Origin: Planctomyces sp. | GTDB lineage: Bacteria; Planctomycetota; Planctomycetia; Planctomycetales; Planctomycetaceae | NCBI GenBank assembly: GCA_005798445.1 | Contig: SYJG01000096.1 | Location: forward strand, 1 to 49,526 | Reading direction: 5' to 3' | DNA: 49,526 bases | In this document: positions 1 through 8,056 of the stretch, piece by piece | How positions within the stretch are numbered: the stretch's first letter is position 1 | Layout: each line of letters opens with the position of its first letter | The notes under the pieces: generated by a model | Database searches by the model: none | The model's input: only the letters and a program-made list of their open reading frames with translations | What the model was told of the DNA's origin: nothing | Program-made: the position numbers and the translations under genes

Positions 1-2160
1 GCCGTTGCAATCACAGCCTCTGTCAGTTCTGCATTCATCGTCTCGTCCCTGAGACCTGGATGTTTCTCCCAAACCCTTTCGCGGTCTATAACTCAGCAAG
101 CCAAACTGCCGGTAGATCAATTTCAACTGGCTGCCTTAGTGGCCGTCTCCGCATTTCCCGCGTGTTTTTGCGGCGCTCTGCTGGGAGCCACGCTGGTTGT
201 TCTGACCTCGACGGGAGCCACGTTTGGGGCGGTCTGGCGAGTGTGGATCGTGGCCGATGTGCTCGGCCAGGTACTCGTGACGCCCTGCGTCATTGCCTGG
301 AGTACCTCAGGCCGGTACGCCCTGCGTTCCTTGTCGCGATTCCGCTGGACCGAAGCGGCGGGGCTGATGGTGGTGCTGCTGGTGGTCACGGTGCTGGTGT
401 CCCAGCAAAGGTCCGACGCGGTCGAATCGCTCTTCACTCGGACCTATCTTCTGCTGCCGGTGTTGTTGTGGGCCGCGCTGCGGTTTGGCGACTGGGGAGC
501 CTCCAGTGCGATTCTGTCGGTGGCCCTGATCGGCATGTGGTTCACGGCTCATGGACGTGGGCCGTTTGCGACGTACGCTGGTCTCATCACCGCGCAGATG
601 CTGGCCGTCCAAATCTTTTTGCTGGTGGCGGTGCTGCAAAACTTGATCGTCGTTGCGCTGTTGGCCGAGCGAGCTCGTGCGCAGGAGCAATTTGAGCTGG
701 CCATTCGTGGGACCGACGCCGGCATTTGGGATTGGAACCTGGTGACGAACGAGGTGTATCAATCGCCTCGCTGGAAGAGCATGTTGGGCTTCGAGGATCA
801 CGAACTTCCCACGGGCTTTGGAGCGTGGGAAAGCCGCCTGCATCCCGAAGACCACAGCCGAGCGCTGGCGAAGTTTCGCGATTATCTGGCAGGCAAGCTG
901 GATCGCTATGAGCTGGAACATCGCTTGCGTCACCGAGACGGCACCTATCGTTGGGTGTTGTCGCGCGGCTTGGCGTTGCGCGATGCGTCCGGGCGTCCGA
1001 TCCGGGTTGCCGGAACGAATCTGGACATCACCGCGATCAAGCAGGCCGAAGAGGCGCTGCGCGAAAGCGAGCGGCATTTCAGCGCGGCGTTCGATGATTC
1101 GCCGATCGCGATGGACTTGGTGGATCTCCGCGGCCGTTATGTGCGCGTCAACGCGGCCTATTGCCGGATGGTGGGCTACACGAGCGATCAATTGAAAGGC
1201 AAGCACTTTCGCGACATCACGCATCCCGATGACTTGCCCACCGATCAACAGGCGATGAATCAGTTCTTGACCGGCGAGCGGCGGACCTATCAAACTGAAA
1301 AGCGGTATGTGCGTTCGGACGGCGAGTTAGTCTGGGCTTTGCTCAACGTGACGGTCGTGGCGGACTCGGATGGCCTGCCTCTGCACTTCTTCGGACAGGT
1401 GCAGGACATCACGCAACTCAGGCGGGACGAAGCGGAACTGCGTCGCCAAGCGGATGAGTTGGAGCGCAGCAATCAGGAGCTCGACGACTTCGCGTACATC
1501 GCGTCGCACGACTTGAAGGCTCCGTTGCGCGGGATCGAGAACTTGTCGAAGTGGATTGCGGAGGACGCGAACGACGTACTGCCAGAAGCCTCTCGCGAGC
1601 ATCTGCGGAAGCTGCGGCAACGAGTCGCGCGGCTGGATCGGTTGCTCGACGATCTGCTGCAATACTCGCGGGCCGGGCAGATGATGGGCGACTTGATGGA
1701 GATCAACACCGGCCCGCTGGTGAATGCGGTGGTCGAACTTCTCACGCCTCCGCCGGGGTTTGTGGTCACTGTCAGTCCTGAGATGCCCACGCTCCTCACC
1801 CACAAAACCCCGCTGGAATTGGTGTTTCGAAACCTGATCAACAACGCCATCAAACACCACCACCGAGCGGACGGACGGATCGAGGTATCGGCGGTCTCCC
1901 GCAGTCGCTTTGTGGAGTTCACGGTTCGAGACGATGGACCGGGGATTCCCGTTGAGTATCATGAGGATATCTTCCGCATGTTCCAAACTCTGAAGCCGCG
2001 AGACGAATTAGAGGCGAGCGGTATGGGTCTGGCCGTGGTGAAGAAGGTTGTTGAACGGCAAGGAGGCCAAGTCACCGTTGAGTCTCGCGAAGGCCAAGGA
2101 TCAGCATTTCGGTTCACATGGCCAAAGCGGAATGTGCCGCGAGGAAGAGAACATGTCTAA
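1..2160 (+). CDS. MASE1-PAS-PAS sensor histidine kinase, 5' partial
   Basis: The reading frame is open from base 1, so the true start lies outside the window; the GTG at 139 is only the first in-frame start visible. The N-terminal part (to about 680) is a run of hydrophobic helices of MASE1 type, a membrane-embedded sensory module. Two PAS domains follow (about 680-1050 and 1075-1425, PAS_3/PAC-like). A short coiled linker leads to a HisKA domain with the phospho-acceptor motif SHDLKAPLRG (His codon near 1507). The HATPase domain shows the N box (NLINNAIKHH, near 1831), G1 (DDGPGIP, near 1933) and G2 (GMGLAVVKK, near 2022). It should autophosphorylate and pass phosphate to the response regulator whose start codon it overlaps. 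The ligand is unknown. Family assignment is firm. Confidence 0.93.
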   Translation, partial: AVAITASVSSAFIVSSLRPGCFSQTLSRSITQQAKLPVDQFQLAALVAVSAFPACFCGALLGATLVVLTSTGATFGAVWRVWIVADVLGQVLVTPCVIAWSTSGRYALRSLSRFRWTEAAGLMVVLLVVTVLVSQQRSDAVESLFTRTYLLLPVLLWAALRFGDWGASSAILSVALIGMWFTAHGRGPFATYAGLITAQMLAVQIFLLVAVLQNLIVVALLAERARAQEQFELAIRGTDAGIWDWNLVTNEVYQSPRWKSMLGFEDHELPTGFGAWESRLHPEDHSRALAKFRDYLAGKLDRYELEHRLRHRDGTYRWVLSRGLALRDASGRPIRVAGTNLDITAIKQAEEALRESERHFSAAFDDSPIAMDLVDLRGRYVRVNAAYCRMVGYTSDQLKGKHFRDITHPDDLPTDQQAMNQFLTGERRTYQTEKRYVRSDGELVWALLNVTVVADSDGLPLHFFGQVQDITQLRRDEAELRRQADELERSNQELDDFAYIASHDLKAPLRGIENLSKWIAEDANDVLPEASREHLRKLRQRVARLDRLLDDLLQYSRAGQMMGDLMEINTGPLVNAVVELLTPPPGFVVTVSPEMPTLLTHKTPLELVFRNLINNAIKHHHRADGRIEVSAVSRSRFVEFTVRDDGPGIPVEYHEDIFRMFQTLKPRDELEASGMGLAVVKKVVERQGGQVTVESREGQGSAFRFTWPKRNVPRGREHV

Positions 2161-2575
2161 TCCAATTCCGTCGATCCTGCTGGTCGAAGATGATGAGGTG
2201 GACGTCGAAGCGATCCGGAGAGCCTTTGCCAAACGTCATGTTGCGAATCCACTTTATGTCGCCCGTAACGGCGTCTCGGCATTGCAAATGCTGCGCGGCG
2301 AGGAGGCCTATGATGCCGTTCGTCGGCCCTGCGTGATTCTGCTCGACCTGAACCTGCCACGTATGAACGGTCTCGAGTTCTTGGAGCAACTGCGCCGCGA
2401 TACCGACTTAAAGGACAGCGTGGTGTTCGTGTTGACCACGTCCAACAGCGATCGCGATCGAACGGCTTCGTATGCGAAGTACGTTGCAGGCTATTTATTG
2501 AAATCGGACGGCGATGAAGAGTTCAGCCAACTCGTGCGGGAACTGCGGCCCGTCTTGCAGTTCTTGGACAACTGA
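2153..2575 (+). CDS. Single-domain response regulator (Rcp1-like)
   Basis: A 140-residue receiver domain without an output domain. The acidic pocket is E12-D13-D14, the phospho-acceptor is D65 in LLDLNLPRMNG, and the conserved lysine lies in LLKSD. The alpha-4 insertion (LTTSNSDRDRTASY) is typical of Rcp1-type regulators that partner phytochrome-like or PAS histidine kinases. I chose the ATG at 2153 because a purine-rich ribosome-binding site (GAGGAAGAGA) lies directly upstream and the preceding kinase stops at 2160, giving an 8-nt overlap and probable translational coupling; a longer in-frame extension to 2048 would run deep into the kinase. With no output domain it probably acts by protein contact or as a phosphate relay. 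Confidence 0.93.
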   Translation: MSNPIPSILLVEDDEVDVEAIRRAFAKRHVANPLYVARNGVSALQMLRGEEAYDAVRRPCVILLDLNLPRMNGLEFLEQLRRDTDLKDSVVFVLTTSNSDRDRTASYAKYVAGYLLKSDGDEEFSQLVRELRPVLQFLDN

Positions 2576-2592
2576 ATCAAGAAGCGGTTTCC

Positions 2593-2665
2593 AACCAGCA
2601 CGACGCGCCAGCGAGTGGTCGGTCACACGCGGAAAACAGCCACTCGCTGGCGCGTCGTGCTGGTT
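2593..2665. repeat. Dispersed palindrome, family 1 (copy a)
   Basis: Imperfect inverted repeat of 73 bp: the left arm begins AACCAGCACGACGCGCCAGC and the right arm is its complement ending GCGTCGTGCTGGTT, around a spacer of roughly 20 bp. Related copies are at 11144-11200 and 28915-28974, and a single arm is at about 27046. It lies between the response regulator and the convergent hemB and could fold as a strong hairpin at the 3' end of either transcript. No U tract follows, so it is not a classical terminator. Confidence 0.85.
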
Positions 2666-2677
2666 TTGGAACGGACC

Positions 2678-3685
2678 CTATCCCAGCCACTTCGCGGCCT
2701 CTTTTGCGAAGTACGTCAGAATCATGTCCGCGCCGGCACGCTTGATGGACGTCAGGATTTCGAGAGCGATGCGTTGCTCGTCGATCCAGCCGTTGGCGGC
2801 GGCCGCTTTGACCATCGAGTACTCGCCGCTGACGTTGTACGCCGCCAGCGGAATCTCCGGGTGAGCTTGCTTCACTCGGCGAATCACGTCGAGGTAACTC
2901 AGCGCCGGCTTGACCATCAGGATGTCGGCCCCCTCGGCAACGTCGAGCGCGACTTCACGCAATGCCTCGGCCGCGTTGGCCGGGTCCATCTGATAGGTGC
3001 GTCGGTCGCCGAACTGCGGCGCGCTCTCGGCCGCATCGCGAAACGGGCCGTAAAATGCCGAGGCGTATTTCGCCGCGTAGCTCATGATCGGGATGTTCTC
3101 GAAGCCGGCGGTGTCGAGACCGCTGCGCAATGCGGCGATCATGCCGTCCATCATGCCGCTGGGAGCGATCAAGTCGGCTCCGGCTTGGCACTGCGCGACC
3201 GCTTCTTTGACGAGGATGTCGAGCGTCGCGTCATTATCGACGTCGGTGTGTCCGTGCTTGTCGTTGACGATGCCGCAGTGCCCGTGGTCGGTGAATTCGC
3301 AGAAGCAGACATCGGTCATCACGAGCACGTCCGAGCGAGTCGCTTTGATGGCTCGCACCGCCTGCTGAATGACGCCGTTGGGATCGTAGGCCTCGCTGCC
3401 GACCGCGTCTTTGTGCTCCGGAATGCCGAACAGAATCACCGCCGGAATTCCCAGTGATGCGATCTCGTCAATCTCTCGCGGCAGATGATCGACGGTCATC
3501 TGATCCTGGCCGGGCATCGACTTGATCGGGACTCGCAGATTCTGACCGTGCCGCACGAACAGCGGCAGGATGAAGTCGCGCGGGTTGAGTTCCGTCTCGC
3601 GCACGAGATCACGCAGCCGAGGGCTCGACCGCAGACGTCGCAAGCGGAGCGATGGAAAACCGGAAGTGGAAGATGGCACAGTCAT
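2678..3685 (-). CDS. hemB: Porphobilinogen synthase (delta-aminolevulinic acid dehydratase)
   Basis: This enzyme condenses two 5-aminolevulinate molecules to porphobilinogen in the cytoplasm, an early step of haem biosynthesis. The protein has 335 residues, normal for HemB. The zinc site is visible as C127, C129 and C137 in [13 protein letters not shown], so this is the zinc-dependent type. The two active-site lysines are K206 (SYAAKYAS) and K259 (ILMVKPA), the latter forming the Schiff base. The N-terminal [16 protein letters not shown] and FVRHG are also typical. It stands alone, followed by palindrome copy a and preceded by another palindrome at 3716-3775. The identification is secure. Confidence 0.97.
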   Translation of the reverse strand: MTVPSSTSGFPSLRLRRLRSSPRLRDLVRETELNPRDFILPLFVRHGQNLRVPIKSMPGQDQMTVDHLPREIDEIASLGIPAVILFGIPEHKDAVGSEAYDPNGVIQQAVRAIKATRSDVLVMTDVCFCEFTDHGHCGIVNDKHGHTDVDNDATLDILVKEAVAQCQAGADLIAPSGMMDGMIAALRSGLDTAGFENIPIMSYAAKYASAFYGPFRDAAESAPQFGDRRTYQMDPANAAEALREVALDVAEGADILMVKPALSYLDVIRRVKQAHPEIPLAAYNVSGEYSMVKAAAANGWIDEQRIALEILTSIKRAGADMILTYFAKEAAKWLG

Positions 3686-3715
3686 CGTCGAATTCTCAAA
3701 AAATGGATCGCGATC

Positions 3716-3775
3716 AAAGTAGACCGGTCACTCCGTGACCGGAACCTTCGAGTCACGGAGTGACTCGTCTACTTT
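3716..3775. repeat. Dispersed palindrome, family 3 (copy a)
   Basis: A 60-bp inverted repeat bounded by AAAGTAG and CTACTTT, with two inner hairpins GGTCACTCCGTGACC and GAGTCACGGAGTGACTC. Its reverse complement matches 40300-40359 at 59 of 60 positions. The terminal CTA at 3769-3771 is the TAG stop of the minus-strand dienelactone-hydrolase-like gene, so the element supplies that gene's stop codon. Confidence 0.93.
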
Positions 3776-4548
3776 CCGAACTGTTCGGCGAAGAGTTTGG
3801 TCATTCGTGACCACGAGTCTTCGTCGGCCTGCTTGTCGTACTTCATGCCGGGAAGGTTGCGAGCGTTCGCACCGGGGACAGTGAAGCTGTGAACGACTTC
3901 GGGGTACGACACGAACTCATGCTTCGCGCCCGCCTTGTCGAGCGGCTCGCGAAACGCCTTGATCGCCGCTTCGGGAATGAACGTGTCTGCTCCGCCGTGA
4001 CAGACCAGCACGCGAGCCTTCAGTGACTTGGCCTCGTCCGGCGTCGGAGCGGGCAGCGCCGCGTGAAACGTCGCGACCGCTTTGAGGTCCGCCCCCGTGT
4101 AGGCGAGTTGCAACGCAGTCGAGCCTCCGAAGCAGTAGCCGATCGCCGCCAGCTTTCCATTGTCGCACTGCGGCTGAGCCTTCAGCACTTCGAGCGACAC
4201 CTGTGCTCGCTTGCGCCAGTTCTCGACGTTCATGCGGACGACGCCCGCCATTTTGCGCGCGTCATCGGGATGCTCGGCGATCTTGCCGTTGCCGTACATG
4301 TCGCACGCGAACGCGACGTAGCCCAACTTTGCGAGCTGTGTCGCTCGCGATCGAGCGTACTCGTCGAGACCCCACCATTCGTGGACGACCAGCACGCCGG
4401 GCCGCTTGCCCTGGACCGCATCGTCCCACGCGAGGAAGCCTTTGCATTCCAAATCGCCGTGCTTGTAGCTCACGGTTTTCGTCTGCACAGCCGCCTCGGC
4501 CGAAGCCGCCAACAGCATCACCGCCAAGCCGATCATCAGTTGTCGCAT
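3769..4548 (-). CDS. Dienelactone hydrolase family protein, exported
   Basis: An alpha/beta hydrolase of the dienelactone hydrolase family, 259 residues. The start at 4548 gives an N-terminal signal peptide (MRQLMIGLAVMLLAASAEA); the frame is open further upstream but only through a palindromic repeat. The Cys-Asp-His triad of the family is present: C139 in GYCFGG, D188 in HGGADTF and H220 in VVHSF. E57 in HEWWG is the residue that activates the cysteine in the type enzyme. It probably hydrolyses an ester or lactone outside the cytoplasm; many planctomycetes carry exported members with unknown substrates. The last codon and stop (AAG TAG) fall inside the family 3 palindrome. Confidence 0.9.
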   Translation of the reverse strand: MRQLMIGLAVMLLAASAEAAVQTKTVSYKHGDLECKGFLAWDDAVQGKRPGVLVVHEWWGLDEYARSRATQLAKLGYVAFACDMYGNGKIAEHPDDARKMAGVVRMNVENWRKRAQVSLEVLKAQPQCDNGKLAAIGYCFGGSTALQLAYTGADLKAVATFHAALPAPTPDEAKSLKARVLVCHGGADTFIPEAAIKAFREPLDKAGAKHEFVSYPEVVHSFTVPGANARNLPGMKYDKQADEDSWSRMTKLFAEQFGK

Positions 4549-4560
4549 GATTATTCCATT

Positions 4561-4688
4561 CTTTGGAGTGCGGCAACCAGAGTTGCCGCTTTTCAAAACG
4601 CCCTCATTGCTCGATCCGCCGCCATCAAGCCCAACAGTTCCATCAGATCGGTTTGAAAAGCGGTGGTTCTGACCACCGCACTCCAAAG
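4561..4688. repeat. Dispersed palindrome with long spacer
   Basis: Inverted arms CTTTGGAGTGCGGCAACCAG...GCCGCTTTT (4561-4593) and AAAAGCGGTGG...CCGCACTCCAAAG (4656-4688) flank a spacer of about 60 bp. Each arm also contains a small hairpin (GGCAACCAGAGTTGCC; GGTGGTTCTGACCACC). It lies in the upstream region of the dienelactone-hydrolase-like gene, after the end of the kinase gene at 4744. Only one copy is in the window. Confidence 0.8.
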
Positions 4689-4743
4689 CCTGGCCCATCG
4701 TAGAGACGACACGCTTGCTCGTCATTCGACTGGGCCTGCCGAC

Positions 4744-5787
4744 CTACTGATCGTGTGGATGTTGCCCACGCCACAGCTCAAACCTCGGCGGCAATTCCTC
4801 CGGCCGAGCCACGCCGGTCGTCGCGAGTTGTTGCACGGTGATCGACGCCACGAGATTGCCGATCAGAGCCGCTTCCGGCATCGTCGCGCCGGAAATCAAC
4901 GACAACACCATGCCGGCGGTGACGCTGTCTCCTGCACCGGTCGGGTCGATCGGGCCTTCGACGCGCACGGCGGGGACGAACGTCGGCACCGGCTCGCTGA
5001 CCATCAGGCCGCGCTCACCGAGCGTCACGGCGACCGGAGCTTGTGTGATCGCTCGCAATGCGGGCAGCTCGGCTTTGAGGCGATCGAGTTCGATCCGTTC
5101 GTCCGGCAGCGGGTTCGCGTGACCGACTGCCTCGAACTGATTCGGCTTGATGAGCATGTTGCGGAACGCTCGGATGTGCTTGCGGCTGTCGGCCCAGAAG
5201 AGCACGCGCGGATAACGCCGAGCACGCTCGGCCAGAGCGGTTCGCATCGCCGCCGTGATGACGCCGCAATCGTCCTCGACGACCTGGTCGAGCACGATGA
5301 CCGCCTCGACGTCCGGCAACAGCCGATCGAGCGTCGCCAGCACCTGGTCGTGGACCGCTCGCGGCATCGGCGAGCGATTCTTCGTGTCGTACCGCTCGTG
5401 CTCACCCGCGAGACTCGGATCGCGCATGTCGCGCGGCTTGAGATACGTCGGTGTCATGATCTCGCCGCACGTCCCCAGCCCATCGGTCGAACATCCGACT
5501 TTCTGCAAGCAGTGCCGCAGATCAAACGCCTCGCCGTCATCGCCGACCGCTCCGATCGCGTGCAGCGTGCGACATCCCAGCGCCGCCAAATTATTGACGA
5601 CCGTCCCCGCCGCTCCCGCGAAACGCCGAATCGCCGCCACCTGGTTCGCATTCAACCCTGTCTCAAACGACGGCTCATCCAGCGCGTGATCGACTTCGAG
5701 GTACTTGTCGAGAAAGAAGTCCCCAACCACAGCGATCCGCCGCGAGGGAAAGGTCGAAAGCAGTTCCGTCAATCGTTCGGGAGTCAT
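4744..5787 (-). CDS. PfkB-family carbohydrate kinase, RfaE domain I-like
   Basis: A ribokinase/PfkB-fold sugar kinase of 347 residues. It begins with the beta-strand and loop VVGDFFLDKYLEVD seen in RfaE/HldE kinase domains, has the substrate loop GAAGTVVNNLAALG (58-71), and ends with the nucleotide-binding, catalytic motif DPTGAGD (281-287, with D287 the expected base). The closest function I recognise is D-glycero-beta-D-manno-heptose-7-phosphate kinase, an ADP-heptose/LPS step, but there is no nucleotidyltransferase (RfaE domain II) half and the substrate is unproven. Its start ATG overlaps the stop of the upstream glycosyltransferase by 4 bp, supporting co-translation and a shared role in envelope sugar metabolism. 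Confidence 0.87.
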   Translation of the reverse strand: MTPERLTELLSTFPSRRIAVVGDFFLDKYLEVDHALDEPSFETGLNANQVAAIRRFAGAAGTVVNNLAALGCRTLHAIGAVGDDGEAFDLRHCLQKVGCSTDGLGTCGEIMTPTYLKPRDMRDPSLAGEHERYDTKNRSPMPRAVHDQVLATLDRLLPDVEAVIVLDQVVEDDCGVITAAMRTALAERARRYPRVLFWADSRKHIRAFRNMLIKPNQFEAVGHANPLPDERIELDRLKAELPALRAITQAPVAVTLGERGLMVSEPVPTFVPAVRVEGPIDPTGAGDSVTAGMVLSLISGATMPEAALIGNLVASITVQQLATTGVARPEELPPRFELWRGQHPHDQ

Positions 5788-7079
5788 GGACGCGCCGTTT
5801 CCTGTCGTCGAGTCAGTGAATCAAACAGTCGCAAGGTTTGCTCGGCCATCGCCTGTGACGAGAACGACGCACGCACCTCGTCTTGGCCGATTTGTGCGAT
5901 CCGCAATCGTTCGTCGGGATTGAGCAGCAGCGTTTCCCATTTCGCGACCAAGTCGTCGAGGTTGCCCGGCTCGAACAACAGTCCCCCTTGCGTGGCTTCG
6001 ATGAGTTCCGGGAAAGATCCGTGAGCGGGTTGCACGACCGGAACGCCGTTCGCCAAGGCTTCGAGGATCGAGAGACCTTTCGGCTCGCGATAGACCGTCG
6101 GGACGCTGAGCACATCGAGCGATTTCAGAAACTCAACCTTCTCGGACTGCGATGCGGGACTGCCGACGAACTCAATGGCCGCGCCGAGGCGGGCCGCCTG
6201 AGATCGGACATGCTCGAAGTACAGCCGGTCGCGATCGCCCAAGTAGCCGCCGACTCGCAGCCGCGTGCGCGGATGCTTCATGTGCAGCCGAGCAAACGCT
6301 TCGACCAGCAGATGCAGTCCCTTCTCGGGGCAGAGGCGCGCGAAGTAGCCGATCGTGAACGGATCACCGGCCGCTCGCGGCTGGCCATCGTGACCGGTCA
6401 GGTCGATGCCGAGCGGCAGTTGATAAAAACGATCGAGCGACACGGACAACTCGGCGGCCATGTGCTCGGCGTAGTAGTAGCTGTGAGTGATGAAGCCGTC
6501 GAAGTCGCGAGCGCGGTTGTGCAGTGAGGACAAGACTTGTTCGCGATGCGAATCCGGCAGCGCGTCGAGAAAGATGTCGTCCCCTTGCAGCACGCAGAGG
6601 ACCGGGCCGGTGAAGAGCTGCTTGATCCGGCGAACGGCTCCGGCCAAGAGCGCGTTGCTGAAGACGACGACGTCAGGACGCAGCTCGCCGAGGAACTTCG
6701 CGAGTTGCTCGACCTGCTCGCGCTGCGGCCCGGACTCGCCGGCAAGCATGTCGAGCGTCAGTTGGCCGAGTTCCGCCGCGTCGTTGCTGACCGCTTTGGC
6801 CGTCGCCCAGCGGATGATCGCCGGGTGATCAAGCCAGCGACGTGCGAAGCTCGGCACCGCTCGCCACCAGCGCCATTTCGAGGCGAGGTAGACGTTGATC
6901 CCTCCGAAGAAAACGCGCGAGCCGCTGACATCGGCTTCATCGACTCGGATCGGCGTGTAGGTCGGGATCAGCGAGACCTCGGCCCCGGTGGCCATCAACG
7001 CGCGTGCCCAGGTGTTGTCGTGCATGCACGACCCACAAAACATGCCTGCTCCGCCAGCGGTGATGATCGCGATGTGCAT
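5784..7079 (-). CDS. Glycosyltransferase family 4-like protein
   Basis: A GT-B fold glycosyltransferase of 431 residues. The N-terminal acceptor domain begins MHIAIITAGGAGMFCGSCMHD. The C-terminal GT1/GT4 domain carries IGYFARLCPEKGLHLLVEAF (about residue 240 on) and the donor-binding E-x7-E type segment REPKGLSILEALANGVPVVQP. I chose the start at 7079 because MHIAII is the canonical first strand; the open frame extends to 7124 but adds an unrelated 15 residues. It is the first gene of a two-gene unit with the RfaE-like kinase (ATGA overlap at 5784-5787). It probably transfers a sugar during glycolipid or exopolysaccharide assembly. Confidence 0.9.
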   Translation of the reverse strand: MHIAIITAGGAGMFCGSCMHDNTWARALMATGAEVSLIPTYTPIRVDEADVSGSRVFFGGINVYLASKWRWWRAVPSFARRWLDHPAIIRWATAKAVSNDAAELGQLTLDMLAGESGPQREQVEQLAKFLGELRPDVVVFSNALLAGAVRRIKQLFTGPVLCVLQGDDIFLDALPDSHREQVLSSLHNRARDFDGFITHSYYYAEHMAAELSVSLDRFYQLPLGIDLTGHDGQPRAAGDPFTIGYFARLCPEKGLHLLVEAFARLHMKHPRTRLRVGGYLGDRDRLYFEHVRSQAARLGAAIEFVGSPASQSEKVEFLKSLDVLSVPTVYREPKGLSILEALANGVPVVQPAHGSFPELIEATQGGLLFEPGNLDDLVAKWETLLLNPDERLRIAQIGQDEVRASFSSQAMAEQTLRLFDSLTRRQETARP

Positions 7080-7226
7080 GAATTCCAGCGACGAGAGGCC
7101 GCGTCGCCCGCTAAAGCCGTCCATAATTTCGTGAGTCGCGGGCCAGGCGGGACGAAAAGACTCCCGACCCCGTCGCCGAGACGTTTATACTGCCTCCGTA
7201 ATCCGCCCTGCCACGGAGTCTCTGTT

Positions 7227-8018
7227 ATGCCTTCTCCTTTTCCCGGAATGAACCCGTACCTCGAAGCGGCGGGTGTTTGGCAGGACTTTCATTCGGCGTT
7301 CCTGCCTGCGTTGCGAGACGCCATCGTCGAACAGATTGCCCCCGACTATTTCGTGTCGCTGGAAGAGCACCTTTACATTGAAGACCCGCCGGACGCGGAG
7401 ACTCGCTTCATCGGTCGGAGCGACGTCTCGCTCAAAGGTGGCCCGGCGCTGCGGACCTACGACGCCTCGGCGACGGCCGTGCTGGAAGCTCCGGTGCAGG
7501 CGAAGCAGACGAAGCCGAAGGATGTTTTCACCGAGTCGTACCTCGCCATCCGCAATCGCGAGTACCAGTCGATCGTGACGATCATCGAATTGCTGAGTCC
7601 CAGCAACAAACGGCCGGGATCGGGCCATGACGCTTACCTCGGCAAGCGGCGCGAGTACCTTTGGTCTGGCGTGCATTTCATCGAGATCGACTTGCTGCGA
7701 GGCTGGGGCCGGATGCCTTTGGACGAGATGCCCGCGTGCGACTACGCGATCCTTTTGAAACGCAGCACGACGTGGCCACAAGCGGGCATCTGGCCACTGA
7801 GGCTCCGCGACCCATTGCCAACGATTCCGATTCCACTGAACGAGCCGGACCCCGATGCGCGGCTCGAATTGCAAACGGTTTTGCATCAGGTCTACGACCG
7901 AGCGAAGTATCGCTACCGCGTTTACATGACGAAGCCGCAGCCTCCACTGATGCCCGACGACGTCGCTTGGGCTGACGCGATCGTCGCGGAACACCTCGCG
8001 CCCGATGAACGCCGGTAA
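7227..8018 (+). CDS. DUF4058 family protein
   Basis: A 263-residue DUF4058 protein, a family common in planctomycetes and cyanobacteria. Hallmarks are the N-terminal [13 protein letters not shown], the central VTIIELLSPSNKR, the segment FIEIDLLRGWGRMP, and the C-terminal WADAIVAEHL. The ELLSPSNK and EIDLLRG strands resemble a PD-(D/E)xK-like core, but no activity is established. The ATG at 7227 is fixed by the conserved first residues; the long upstream open frame is antisense to the glycosyltransferase. A paralogue is at 35606-36412. Cytoplasmic; function unknown. Confidence 0.92.
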   Translation: MPSPFPGMNPYLEAAGVWQDFHSAFLPALRDAIVEQIAPDYFVSLEEHLYIEDPPDAETRFIGRSDVSLKGGPALRTYDASATAVLEAPVQAKQTKPKDVFTESYLAIRNREYQSIVTIIELLSPSNKRPGSGHDAYLGKRREYLWSGVHFIEIDLLRGWGRMPLDEMPACDYAILLKRSTTWPQAGIWPLRLRDPLPTIPIPLNEPDPDARLELQTVLHQVYDRAKYRYRVYMTKPQPPLMPDDVAWADAIVAEHLAPDERR

Positions 8019-8056
8019 TCCGTCAACGACAGAGTTCCGACATCCTCAGGTGACTC

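Noticed and set aside
60..695. 211-codon plus-strand frame at the left edge
   Set aside because: Overlaps the MASE1 region in another frame; the hydrophobic helices and the continuing PAS and kinase domains are in the frame open from base 1.
2593..2665. Rho-independent terminator
   Set aside because: The stem is far longer than usual, no U tract follows, and homologous copies lie at other loci; treated as a dispersed element that may still affect mRNA ends.
4549..4725. N-terminal extension of the dienelactone-hydrolase-like gene
   Set aside because: The extension is encoded largely by a palindromic repeat and would bury the signal peptide inside the protein.
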